The position numbers and the translations under genes are program-made. A DNA stretch of 64,000 nucleotides from Microbacterium lacticum (lineage in GTDB: Bacteria; Actinomycetota; Actinomycetes; Actinomycetales; Microbacteriaceae), in NCBI RefSeq assembly GCF_006716815.1, contig NZ_VFPS01000001.1, forward strand, positions 248,001 to 312,000. The letters are read 5' to 3'. Below are positions 21,678 to 29,148 of the stretch, in pieces. Every line of letters starts with the position of its first letter. Position 1 is the first letter of the stretch. Under the pieces are notes generated by a model that was not told where the DNA came from, ran no database searches, and saw only the letters and a list, made by a program, of their open reading frames with translations.

Positions 21678-22652
21678 CTAGATGTACTGACCTCGACCGT
21701 TGTTGATTCGGTCGATGGGGGTGCGGCCTCCGATGCCGAGGTGGTGCCTGTCTAGGTTGTAGTGGTCGAGCCAGGTCGTCAACCCTGCTTTTCGGTCGTC
21801 GTTCGAGCTCCAGGGGCGGGCGTAGGCCCACTCGGTGGCGAGGGTGCGGTTGAGGCGTTCGACTTTCCCGTTGGTCCAGGGGCAGTGCGGTTTGATGAAC
21901 CGCTGTCGGATGCCGTGCGCGTCGACCACGGCCTTGAACGCGGCCGAGTGGCGGTAAGCGAACGCGTTGTCGCTGATGACGCGTTCGACTGTGACGCCGA
22001 GGCGCGCGTAGAACGCGATCGCCCGCTCGAGCACACCCGCGGCGGTGATGCCTTTCTCGTCGTCGTGGATCTCCGCGTAAGCAACTCGGGAATGGTCGTC
22101 GATGACGGTGTGCACGTAGTCGTAACCCAGGCCCCGCTTGCGCGCAGGACGTTGCCCGCGGCCATGCAGACGCCATCCGCCGCCGTCGGGGATACGGCCG
22201 AGTTTCTTCACATCAACGTGGATCAGGGACCCGGGATGATCATGCTCGTAACGCTGCGCGGATCGGCGGGTCGCGCGGATCACGGACCCCGTGACCGGGT
22301 CCAGCTCCCGCAGCAACGGCACGTGGTGGCGGCGCAACACCCTACCGACCGTTGAGGCCTGCAAGCCGAGCTTGTCAGCGATGAACACCGGCCCACGCCG
22401 AGTGAGGTGCCGCATGATCCGCACCCTCGCCTCCACGCACGCTTTGGTCTGGCGAGGGTGGGAGCGGGCGACGCTGGAACGATCGATCAGGCCCGCCGGG
22501 CCGCACTCCCGGAACCTGCGCCACCACCGCCACGCGGTCGTGCGGGAGATCCCCATTTCCGCGGCAACATGCGCGACCGCACGCCCCGACTGGATGCGCT
22601 GAACCATGATCAACCGGCCGGCCGGAGTCAGCCGGGCATTAGCGTGAGACAA
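21678..22652 (-). CDS. IS481-family transposase, copy 1
   Basis: The 324-residue DDE transposase starts at a TTG with GGAGG 6 nt upstream. It has an amino-terminal helix-turn-helix (residues 25-60), and the catalytic triad is D147, D228 in ISDNAF and E265 in NGKVERLNR. Its TAG stop lies in the target duplication outside the element, so the last codon (ATC, Ile324) and the stop depend on the insertion site. It differs from copy 2 at residue 310 (Arg here, Lys there) and residue 324. Confidence 0.95.
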   Translation of the reverse strand: MSHANARLTPAGRLIMVQRIQSGRAVAHVAAEMGISRTTAWRWWRRFRECGPAGLIDRSSVARSHPRQTKACVEARVRIMRHLTRRGPVFIADKLGLQASTVGRVLRRHHVPLLRELDPVTGSVIRATRRSAQRYEHDHPGSLIHVDVKKLGRIPDGGGWRLHGRGQRPARKRGLGYDYVHTVIDDHSRVAYAEIHDDEKGITAAGVLERAIAFYARLGVTVERVISDNAFAYRHSAAFKAVVDAHGIRQRFIKPHCPWTNGKVERLNRTLATEWAYARPWSSNDDRKAGLTTWLDHYNLDRHHLGIGGRTPIDRINNGRGQYI

Positions 22653-22746
22653 GAGAGACCTCCGTGCGTTTGAGCTGAAGAACTTAGACAGCTCCAACTC
22701 GACCCCGGAGGTCTCTCCTACGTCAACAACGATCTGGGTCAGTACA
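21683..22746 (-). mobile_element. IS481-family insertion sequence, copy 1 (1064 bp)
   Basis: The ends are inverted repeats beginning TGTACTGACC and sharing CGTTGTTGA further in. The element is bounded by the 6-bp direct repeat GCTAGA at 21677-21682 and 22747-22752. That fits the NCTAGN target known for IS481 of Bordetella. It is inserted between tRNA-Gln and the GT39 gene, separating that gene from its own upstream region. Confidence 0.95.
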
Positions 22747-22893
22747 GCTAGAACCGCAGGGCACGCGGATGCCGAGGCGTGCGCTATGAACTCGCTGACA
22801 CCTCGTTCGGAGCCCGGCACGCCCGACGTGGTTTGGACCCGCCTCTCGAGTGGGCTAAGCTAGACCCTCGGTACGACTTCGGTCGGATGCCTT

Positions 22894-22965
22894 TGGGGTA
22901 TGGTGTAATTGGCAACACGGCTGATTCTGGTTCAGTTGTTCTTGGTTCGAGTCCAGGTACCCCAG
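22894..22965 (+). tRNA. tRNA-Gln (anticodon CTG)
   Basis: The acceptor stem TGGGGTA/TACCCCA closes a 72-nt cloverleaf. The anticodon stem GCTGA/TCAGT holds the loop TTCTGGT with anticodon CTG, and the T-arm has GGTTCGAGTCC. CCA is not encoded. Its 3' 34 nt form the left attachment repeat of the island. Confidence 0.95.
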
Positions 22966-22967
22966 CA
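22932..22967 (+). repeat. Left attachment repeat (attL-like) in tRNA-Gln
   Basis: This 36-bp segment from the anticodon stem to 2 nt past the tRNA recurs at 29946-29981 with one C/T difference, in GGTTCGAG versus GGTTTGAG. Use of a tRNA 3' end as integration target is typical of tyrosine integrases. Confidence 0.88.
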
Positions 22968-22975
22968 AGACAGAT

Positions 22976-23013
22976 AGCCCCGGAAATCCGCGTCAGAACG
23001 GATCACCGGGGCT
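22976..23013 (+). terminator. Hairpin downstream of tRNA-Gln
   Basis: AGCCCCGG (22976-22983) pairs with CCGGGGCT (23006-23013), and inside it ATCCG pairs with CGGAT. CTTGCTTT follows. It probably terminates the tRNA transcript. Confidence 0.65.
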
Positions 23014-23104
23014 CTTGCTTTGGTGGTCCGGGATCAGGCGATTCCCTCCGAAACCCCTCCGACAAGAACGTGGCTGGCGGGGACTGGCTGGCAGAATTAG
23101 GCCT

Positions 23105-23884
23105 GTGTCAGACGCGATAGACGGCCTCTTCGATCCGAGCCGCAACGAACCGCCGCCAGCCGTGGATCTGGACACCCTGAGGGCACTGCTCCAAGCGCAG
23201 GCGAATACCATCGTGGCTGTCGGTACGGGCGGTGAGCGTATCCAGAACGTGGATGCCCGCTGGCAACGAGACACGCGCACCCTCAACGCCAATTTTCGAC
23301 GCCTCGGCCTCAAGCCTCCCTTTCCCTGGAACGGCTTGTGGGACTGGTATGGCTACTACTCCCAGAATCTCGCGAGCTACCACGAGCGCCGGACATACGT
23401 CCGCGAGCTGACGCAGGAAGCTCTCGCCCAACTCGACCAGATCGAAACGCGGGGCGGGATTCACGATCCCGCGGCAGACGATGACACGCCGACATGGGAA
23501 AACCTGAACGGCCGCATCTCCGGACTCATTGAGGAGTACTCGACAGCGAGAGATCGCGACGGCTGGCAGGACGTGGGACGGCGCAGCCGAGAGATTCTTA
23601 TCGACTTCGGCAAGCTCATCGCCGATCCAGCTATCGTGCCCGCGGGACAGGAGGCTCCCAAGGGTGCCGACGCCAAAGCATGGTTCGATCTATTCCTCGC
23701 CGCGTATGCGCAGGGTCGTGACAAGGCAGAGCTGCGGTCAACCATGCGGGCTGTGTGGGACCTCTCTCAGAAGGTCACCCACGGCGACATCGCGGACGTG
23801 GACGCTTTCGCTGCTGCGCAGGCAACGGTACTGGTGGTCCGGACGGCTCAGAAGATGCTTCGGGATGCTGAGCAGGAGGAATGA
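23105..23884 (+). CDS. Uncharacterised island protein, first gene of a two-gene module
   Basis: The start is the GTG at 23105 (VSDAIDGLFDPS), giving 259 residues. The amino-terminal half has an aromatic stretch (WNGLWDWYGYYSQNL, then YHERRTYV). The C-terminal half is helical, with GRRSREILIDFGKLIAD and WDLSQKVTHG, and somewhat resembles HEPN-like helical domains; this is a weak resemblance and not a family call. I see no signal peptide or membrane segment. A second small gene starts 1 bp after the stop with AGGAGG inside this gene's end, so the two are coupled. Its place in a toxin-antitoxin-rich island suggests a defence or addiction role, as inference. Confidence 0.7.
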   Translation: MSDAIDGLFDPSRNEPPPAVDLDTLRALLQAQANTIVAVGTGGERIQNVDARWQRDTRTLNANFRRLGLKPPFPWNGLWDWYGYYSQNLASYHERRTYVRELTQEALAQLDQIETRGGIHDPAADDDTPTWENLNGRISGLIEEYSTARDRDGWQDVGRRSREILIDFGKLIADPAIVPAGQEAPKGADAKAWFDLFLAAYAQGRDKAELRSTMRAVWDLSQKVTHGDIADVDAFAAAQATVLVVRTAQKMLRDAEQEE

Positions 23885-23885
23885 C

Positions 23886-24134
23886 GTGGCCGCGAACTTC
23901 GACGACGACACGCTGCGCGCGGTAGGCGAGATCATCGCACTCGGTGAGCAAGAAGGGTTCGGCATCACGTTCGAGCCAGACGCTGACGGCTGGACGGTTG
24001 GCTTCATGCGTGGCCATGGTGGTGGAGACCTACACAGCGACTACGACCTAGAGAGCGCCGCGCGGGGTGCTGTTCGCCCGCTCCTCGATCTGTCCGCGCG
24101 CTACGTTGCCAACCGCCGCGACCGACAGCGGTGA
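23886..24134 (+). CDS. Small acidic island protein, second gene of the module
   Basis: The GTG at 23886 has AGGAGG upstream and gives 82 residues starting VAANFDDDTLRAVGEIIALG. The middle (ITFEPDADGWTVGFMRG, then DLHSDYDLESAARGA) looks like a small alpha/beta domain. No family is recognised. It follows the 259-residue gene by 1 bp and ends 33 bp before the second IS481 copy. It could be an antitoxin-like partner; that is a guess from size and coupling only. Confidence 0.65.
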   Translation: MAANFDDDTLRAVGEIIALGEQEGFGITFEPDADGWTVGFMRGHGGGDLHSDYDLESAARGAVRPLLDLSARYVANRRDRQR

Positions 24135-24167
24135 TCGAGAAGCGGCCTCGTCGTTCAACCGCCTAGC

Positions 24168-25231
24168 TGTACTGACCCAGATCGTTGTTGACGTAGGAGA
24201 GACCTCCGGGGTCGAGTTGGAGCTGTCAAAGTTCTTCAGCTCAAACGCACGGAGGTCTCTCTTGTCTCACGCTAATGCCCGGCTGACTCCGGCCGGCCGG
24301 TTGATCATGGTTCAGCGCATCCAGTCGGGGCGTGCGGTCGCGCATGTTGCCGCGGAAATGGGGATCTCCCGCACGACCGCGTGGCGGTGGTGGCGCAGGT
24401 TCCGGGAGTGCGGCCCGGCGGGCCTGATCGATCGTTCCAGCGTCGCCCGCTCCCACCCTCGCCAGACCAAAGCGTGCGTGGAGGCGAGGGTGCGGATCAT
24501 GCGGCACCTCACTCGGCGTGGGCCGGTGTTCATCGCTGACAAGCTCGGCTTGCAGGCCTCAACGGTCGGTAGGGTGTTGCGCCGCCACCACGTGCCGTTG
24601 CTGCGGGAGCTGGACCCGGTCACGGGGTCCGTGATCCGCGCGACCCGCCGATCCGCGCAGCGTTACGAGCATGATCATCCCGGGTCCCTGATCCACGTTG
24701 ATGTGAAGAAACTCGGCCGTATCCCCGACGGCGGCGGATGGCGTCTGCATGGCCGCGGGCAACGTCCTGCGCGCAAGCGGGGCCTGGGTTACGACTACGT
24801 GCACACCGTCATCGACGACCATTCCCGAGTTGCTTACGCGGAGATCCACGACGACGAGAAAGGCATCACCGCCGCGGGTGTGCTCGAGCGGGCGATCGCG
24901 TTCTACGCGCGCCTCGGCGTCACAGTCGAACGCGTCATCAGCGACAACGCGTTCGCTTACCGCCACTCGGCCGCGTTCAAGGCCGTGGTCGACGCGCACG
25001 GCATCCGACAGCGGTTCATCAAACCGCACTGCCCCTGGACCAACGGGAAAGTCGAACGCCTCAACCGCACCCTCGCCACCGAGTGGGCCTACGCCCGCCC
25101 CTGGAGCTCGAACGACGACCGAAAAGCAGGGTTGACGACCTGGCTCGACCACTACAACCTAGACAGGCACCACCTCGGCATCGGAGGCAAAACCCCCATC
25201 GACCGAATCAACAACGGTCGAGGTCAGTACA
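24168..25231 (+). mobile_element. IS481-family insertion sequence, copy 2 (1064 bp)
   Basis: It has the same length and ends as copy 1 but is in inverted orientation to it. It is flanked by the 6-bp direct repeat CCTAGC at 24162-24167 and 25232-25237, again NCTAGN. By eye the two copies differ inside only at codon 310 (AAA here at 25189-25191, CGC in copy 1). Each copy has its own target duplication, so they are separate insertions. Confidence 0.95.
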
Positions 25232-25236
25232 CCTAG
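24262..25236 (+). CDS. IS481-family transposase, copy 2
   Basis: The 324-residue DDE transposase has D147, D228 and E265 as in copy 1, and a TTG start after GGAGG. Residue 310 is Lys and the last residue is Thr. The codon ACC and the stop TAG are formed with the CCTAGC target repeat, so the coding sequence ends 5 bp outside the element. The element lies inside the integrase remnant on the opposite strand. Confidence 0.95.
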   Translation: MSHANARLTPAGRLIMVQRIQSGRAVAHVAAEMGISRTTAWRWWRRFRECGPAGLIDRSSVARSHPRQTKACVEARVRIMRHLTRRGPVFIADKLGLQASTVGRVLRRHHVPLLRELDPVTGSVIRATRRSAQRYEHDHPGSLIHVDVKKLGRIPDGGGWRLHGRGQRPARKRGLGYDYVHTVIDDHSRVAYAEIHDDEKGITAAGVLERAIAFYARLGVTVERVISDNAFAYRHSAAFKAVVDAHGIRQRFIKPHCPWTNGKVERLNRTLATEWAYARPWSSNDDRKAGLTTWLDHYNLDRHHLGIGGKTPIDRINNGRGQYT

Positions 25237-25764
25237 CTGCGCCATCGGCTGGAGCGCCGGACGGCTCGCTACGGCTGCGAGGCGAGCCATGTCGTCGGTG
25301 TGGTCGTCGCTGAATAGGTGCAGGTAGTGCTTGTACATCGTGCCGATGTCGGCGTGGCCCATGTACTTGGCGACGCGCTCAATAGGGATGCCCACTGAGG
25401 CGCATGCGCTCGCGTAGAAGTGTCGGAGGTCGTGCCAGCGGACAGCCGGGATGCGCAGCTCCCTCAGCACCCCCAGGAAGTGCTTCCGGTAGAAGTTGTC
25501 GAGATTGAACTGGATCGTGTAGTCCTGCTGCCTTCGATGTAAACAGCATGCGTGCTTTCCTTCTGGACGGTGTGGTCCCTTACATCGCCCCGCAAGCTGT
25601 CGAGGGGCTGAAGTTCTCCGTTGCCCTGCCGGCGGACCTGGCTCGCGCGACGCTCGCCGAACGATTCGTCGATGAGGAGCATGCGGCTGGTCTTGCGGCT
25701 GCGACTATTGTGATGCGTGCAGATGCAGTGCAGGAAGAGCGTGTGGCCCGAGATGGATAAAAAA

Positions 25765-25789
25765 CGCACATAGTTGAGCGGCCTGTGCG
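25765..25789. promoter_or_regulatory. Inverted repeat upstream of abiEi, candidate operator
   Basis: CGCACA (25765-25770) is repeated inversely as TGTGCG (25784-25789), 12 bp before the AbiEi start. TTGAGC at 25774-25779 could be a -35. AbiEi proteins repress their own operon through inverted repeats, so this is a plausible site; no binding evidence exists here. Confidence 0.4.
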
Positions 25790-25801
25790 AGGATTGTATC
25801 C

Positions 25802-26392
25802 ATGAAGGAGTTGGACGAGTCGCTCCCGTCGACGTTCACGACGGAGACCTCGCGGGCGCACGGTGTGCATCCGCGAGATCTGTATGCCTGGCGAGATGGC
25901 GGGCAGGTCATCGAACTCTCGCGCGGGGTCTTCCGTCGAGCAGACGCGCCCCCGGCGTCGTACCCCGACATGATCGCAGTGGCGCACCGCGCTCCTCGCG
26001 CGATCGTGTGCTGTATCTCGGCGGCAGCGATCCATGACCTGACGGACGAGATGCCGGCGTTGGTGCAGATCGCGGTTCCCAAGCGGTCGCATACGCCGGT
26101 AATCACCTATCCTCCGGTGATGGTGTTCCGCTTCGACGAGGCCTCTTTCGAACTGGGGCTGACGTCGTTCGAGGCGGGGCCGGGAGAGCCAGTGCGCATC
26201 TACGATGCGGCGAGGACGGTGGTGGATCTCATGAGATTTCGGAAGCGCCTTGGCGAGCCGATCGCGCACGCCGCGCTTTACCGATACCTGGCAGCGCCGA
26301 ATTCGAAACCGGCATTGCTGCTGGAGTACGCGGAGGCGCTGGGGACGTTTGGGCCGATGCGTGCTGCGCTCGATGTTGCGAGTGCTCGATGA
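25802..26392 (+). CDS. abiEi: Type IV toxin-antitoxin antitoxin, AbiEi family
   Basis: The 196-residue protein has an amino-terminal winged helix (HGVHPRDLYAWRDGGQVIELS, then GVFRRA) and the AbiEi C-terminal domain with RIYDAARTVVDLMRFR near residue 138. It would neutralise the downstream nucleotidyltransferase toxin and repress the operon. Its stop overlaps the toxin start by 4 bp. Codon use is less GC-biased than the flanking core genes, consistent with transfer. Confidence 0.88.
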   Translation: MKELDESLPSTFTTETSRAHGVHPRDLYAWRDGGQVIELSRGVFRRADAPPASYPDMIAVAHRAPRAIVCCISAAAIHDLTDEMPALVQIAVPKRSHTPVITYPPVMVFRFDEASFELGLTSFEAGPGEPVRIYDAARTVVDLMRFRKRLGEPIAHAALYRYLAAPNSKPALLLEYAEALGTFGPMRAALDVASAR

Positions 26393-27348
26393 GTCGGCCC
26401 ACGCGAGAGAGCGCCGGAGGGCGCGCATACCTCGACTTGCAGAATCAGGCTCGCCGTCAGAAGCGTGGCACGGAGGAACTGCTCACGATGTACATCGTCG
26501 AGCGGTGGCTGTCGCGGATGTCGCGCTCACCGTACGCCGAGGACTTCATCCTGAAGGGCGGGATGCTGCTGGCTTCCTTCGGCACCCGCCGTCCCACGGT
26601 CGACGCCGACGCCCTCGCGCGCAACATGGCCTCCGACGAAGAAACCGCGGCTCGTCGTGTCGCGGAGATTGCCGCGATCGAAGACTCGGACGACGGTGTG
26701 GAGTTCCTCCCCGAGACTGTGACCACCGCGGTGATCCGCGACGACGCGCTGTATTCCGGCGTGCGGGTGACGATGACGGCACAGCTCGCGACAGCGCAGG
26801 TCAAGCTGCGGCTCGACATCAACTTCGGCGACCCCGTCACGCCGGCCCCGCGAACAGTAGAGCTGCCGTCGCTGCGGCCGGACGCTCCGCCGATCCGCAT
26901 CCTGGGCTACCCGATCGAGACGGTACTCGCAGAGAAACTCGTCACCGCGATCGAACTGGGACGAGCGAACACGCGCGTGCGTGACTTCGCGGACATCCAC
27001 CTCTTGACCGGCACACAGGCTCTCCAGTGCGGGGAACTGCGTGACGCGCTCACGGCGACCGCAACTTTCCGCGGGACCACGTTGATTCCGTTAGCGCAGG
27101 CCACCGAGGGGCTCGCAGTGCTCCGAGGCTCAACCTATGTCGCCTACCGGAAGGGGCTCGGCGAAGTGGGCGCGAGTCTGCCGGAGAGGTTCTCCGACAC
27201 CGTTGCCGCCGTTGCTGACTTCGTCGACCCGGTGCTCGATGGGCTCGATGCCAAAGCCGTGTGGAGGCCCGCTGAACGGAACTGGAGCGCGGTGCCCGTC
27301 ACGTCGTCCGAGCCGACAGAATCCGCTACAGGTAGGACCGACTTGTGA
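26389..27348 (+). CDS. abiEii: AbiEii/AbiGii-type nucleotidyltransferase toxin
   Basis: This 319-residue protein has LKGGMLLASFG at 55-65 followed by RRPTVDADAL at 67-76, the nucleotidyltransferase core with D72 and D74. A further conserved block is ETVLAEKLVTAIELGRANTR near residue 178, followed by RDFADIHLL. AbiEii proteins cause abortive infection or growth arrest, and relatives such as MenT modify tRNA ends. The start overlaps the antitoxin stop, and the pair is complete. Confidence 0.9.
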   Translation: MSRPTRESAGGRAYLDLQNQARRQKRGTEELLTMYIVERWLSRMSRSPYAEDFILKGGMLLASFGTRRPTVDADALARNMASDEETAARRVAEIAAIEDSDDGVEFLPETVTTAVIRDDALYSGVRVTMTAQLATAQVKLRLDINFGDPVTPAPRTVELPSLRPDAPPIRILGYPIETVLAEKLVTAIELGRANTRVRDFADIHLLTGTQALQCGELRDALTATATFRGTTLIPLAQATEGLAVLRGSTYVAYRKGLGEVGASLPERFSDTVAAVADFVDPVLDGLDAKAVWRPAERNWSAVPVTSSEPTESATGRTDL

Positions 27349-27393
27349 CGGTTTCTGTCGGACCTGGTCGCAGCCGATCCGGTGACCAGACGG

Positions 27394-28806
27394 TCAGGCC
27401 CGTATGACGGCCCGGGCGACGGCTGCGACAGCCGTGTTCACACCCTTCGGTCTCCCGTTCGCCCGCATCGCCCCCGCGAGTAGGTGGAGCGCGTCGAGCG
27501 TGGGGCTCTCGGGTGAGGGGGCGCGGTAGGGGTCCTCTCGGTCGCGCCAGCCGAGGTCGAACAGGAGTTCGCTGATGCTCTCTTCCCACAGTTCAGCGGG
27601 TGTCTCGTTCGCGACGGCGGCGAGTGCCATCCAGCCGGCGTGCCGCTCGGCGGGGGTTGTTCCGAGCGGGAGTCGGCCGGTGATGTGTCGCAGCATCGCC
27701 TGCGGGTCGTCTCTGCGTTTGGCGATGGCCTGAGTCGGGGCGATGCGGCCCTTGCGCACCGAGACGAGTCCCAGCGCTCGCGCCGTGGCGCGGAGTTCCC
27801 AGACGGGCCAGGCGAGGTCTTCGCGGTTGGCCTTGCCGATCCACCATTCGGTGATGCCCGTGCGATGTGCAATCTGCTCGACAGCGGCGGGCTTCAGGTA
27901 CCCGGCGCCCGTGAGCGTCACGCCGTCCCCGACGACGTCGAGGAGCACACGGAATGGCTCAGTGAGATCGGCGGCCTCGTCGGTGCTGATATCGGTCACA
28001 CCGGAGGCAGCCGGATGAGCGAGAGCGTCGCGCAGGCCGCGTGCACCGCGGTTTCGCGCCAGCTCGAGCAGCGACTCGAGTTCCTCGACGACCGGGATCG
28101 GCTCCGCGGTGACGGAGGTGATGAGCTCGTTTGTCTCATCGATGTCGAACACATCGGGGTGCCAGCCGTCGGGCAGCCAGGCGCGTCCCTCCGCCGTGTT
28201 CTCGAACACCTCGGGGCGGAGTGCGTCGTCGTAGTCGCTGCGCACCCAGTCGGCGAGTTCGGTGTAGCCCCAGACGCCGCCGCAGTCCTCTGGCGGGCAG
28301 GCGAGCTTCCCGCCGACGCACACCGGGGCCGGTGGAGGGCTGTCGAGTACCTTCTCGATGCGCAGGAGGTGCTTCCAGTCATCTCCGAAGTCGTAGTCGT
28401 ACCAGAGTCGGTCGCCCTCGTCGGCGATGACCTGGTCGAGACGCACGTCGTCTTCGAGCATCCCTTCATCGCCCTCGTCGAGGTCGAACTGGGTGAGGAA
28501 CTCGGGAGCGTTGCGGTCATTGCTCGTGCGGAAGCGGTGCAGGTGGCTCTCGGTCCATCCCATCGCCGCTTGGATCACCTCGTGCAGCCGCGGGAGGAGG
28601 ATGTCGCCGGGAACCTCGATGCGTCGCCACACCGGCGGCTTCGTGCGCTGCAGGTCGATACGGATACGGAAGCCCCGCACCGTAGCGGGGATGGGGAGGA
28701 GCTGCGGCTCGGGACGACGCCAGAGATCGTCCAGATGATCGGCGTCGGGCCTCAGCGAGGCGATGAACTTCTGAAGATCCGGTGCCTCGAACTTCTCGGA
28801 TGCCAT
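27394..28806 (-). CDS. Plasmid pRiA4b ORF-3-like protein
   Basis: From the ATG at 28806 (MASEKFEAPDLQKFIASL, preceded by GGAGAAGGAAG) it has 470 residues; an in-frame start at 28860 is an alternative. Residues about 45-230 match the pRiA4b ORF-3 domain (LQRTKPPVWRRIEVPGDILL, MGWTESHLHRF, YDYDFGDDWKH, PPEDCGG). The C-terminal half is long and not recognised (EWWIGKANREDLAWPVWELR). Function is unknown in the family, which is common on plasmids and islands. It is convergent with abiEii, 45 bp apart. Confidence 0.82.
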   Translation of the reverse strand: MASEKFEAPDLQKFIASLRPDADHLDDLWRRPEPQLLPIPATVRGFRIRIDLQRTKPPVWRRIEVPGDILLPRLHEVIQAAMGWTESHLHRFRTSNDRNAPEFLTQFDLDEGDEGMLEDDVRLDQVIADEGDRLWYDYDFGDDWKHLLRIEKVLDSPPPAPVCVGGKLACPPEDCGGVWGYTELADWVRSDYDDALRPEVFENTAEGRAWLPDGWHPDVFDIDETNELITSVTAEPIPVVEELESLLELARNRGARGLRDALAHPAASGVTDISTDEAADLTEPFRVLLDVVGDGVTLTGAGYLKPAAVEQIAHRTGITEWWIGKANREDLAWPVWELRATARALGLVSVRKGRIAPTQAIAKRRDDPQAMLRHITGRLPLGTTPAERHAGWMALAAVANETPAELWEESISELLFDLGWRDREDPYRAPSPESPTLDALHLLAGAMRANGRPKGVNTAVAAVARAVIRA

Positions 28807-28992
28807 CTTCCTTCTCCCGACCTTCGGGCACATCACTTCGGGATGCGCCATCGCGATCAATTCTCACGGAGAACGTCGGCGTCCGCCCAACTGCTGGTCA
28901 GGGAAGTGCCTGGCGGGGAGCGCACCGCACCCCGCCAGAAGGGAGCCGGCACGATAGAATGAAGCAGAGCCCTAGCTGCCGGAGGTGAGCAT

Positions 28993-29148
28993 ATGAAGCG
29001 CAAGGATGTCACTCGTGAGGCGCTTCATCGTGCCGCTCTGCGTTCCACGCGGGCGTCGGCGGCGTTGGAGAACAGGTCGGTGCCGGTCGGTGTCACTCGT
29101 TCTGAGCGGGTCGAGCGCTTCCTCGCCGCGCGCAAGCAGCGCATTTGA
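28993..29148 (+). CDS. Small Fic antitoxin (VbhA-like) with inhibitory motif
   Basis: The ATG follows GGAGGTGAGCAT and encodes 51 basic residues. Residues 22-27 are SAALEN, which fits the (S/T)xxxE(G/N) motif by which class I Fic antitoxins place a glutamate in the Fic active site. The stop TGA shares an A with the fic ATG, so the two are coupled. Size, position and motif all fit an antitoxin, but the rest of the sequence resembles nothing I know. Confidence 0.75.
   Translation: MKRKDVTREALHRAALRSTRASAALENRSVPVGVTRSERVERFLAARKQRI

Larger units (their letters stand above)
24155..25535 (-). pseudogene. Tyrosine integrase remnant, C-terminal part, interrupted by IS481
   Basis: From about 25535 the minus strand reads YTIQFNLDNFYRKHF, then WHDLRHFYAS and YMGHADIGTMYKHYLHLF, the HxxR and tyrosine boxes of a phage-type integrase. 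The preceding 200 bp show no integrase frame, so the amino-terminal domain and first catalytic arginine are lost. IS481 copy 2 (24168-25231) sits a few codons before the original stop. Removing it and one target copy restores QPMAQLGG and a TGA at 24157-24155. It probably mobilised this island once. Confidence 0.8.

Noticed and set aside
21683..25231. Composite transposon formed by the two inverted IS481 copies
   Set aside because: Each copy has its own 6-bp target duplication (GCTAGA and CCTAGC), and tRNA-Gln and the island edge lie between them, so they are independent insertions.
25548..25760. Possible 70-codon gene between the integrase remnant and abiEi
   Set aside because: No ribosome site, no family likeness; probably rearranged integrase or intergenic sequence.
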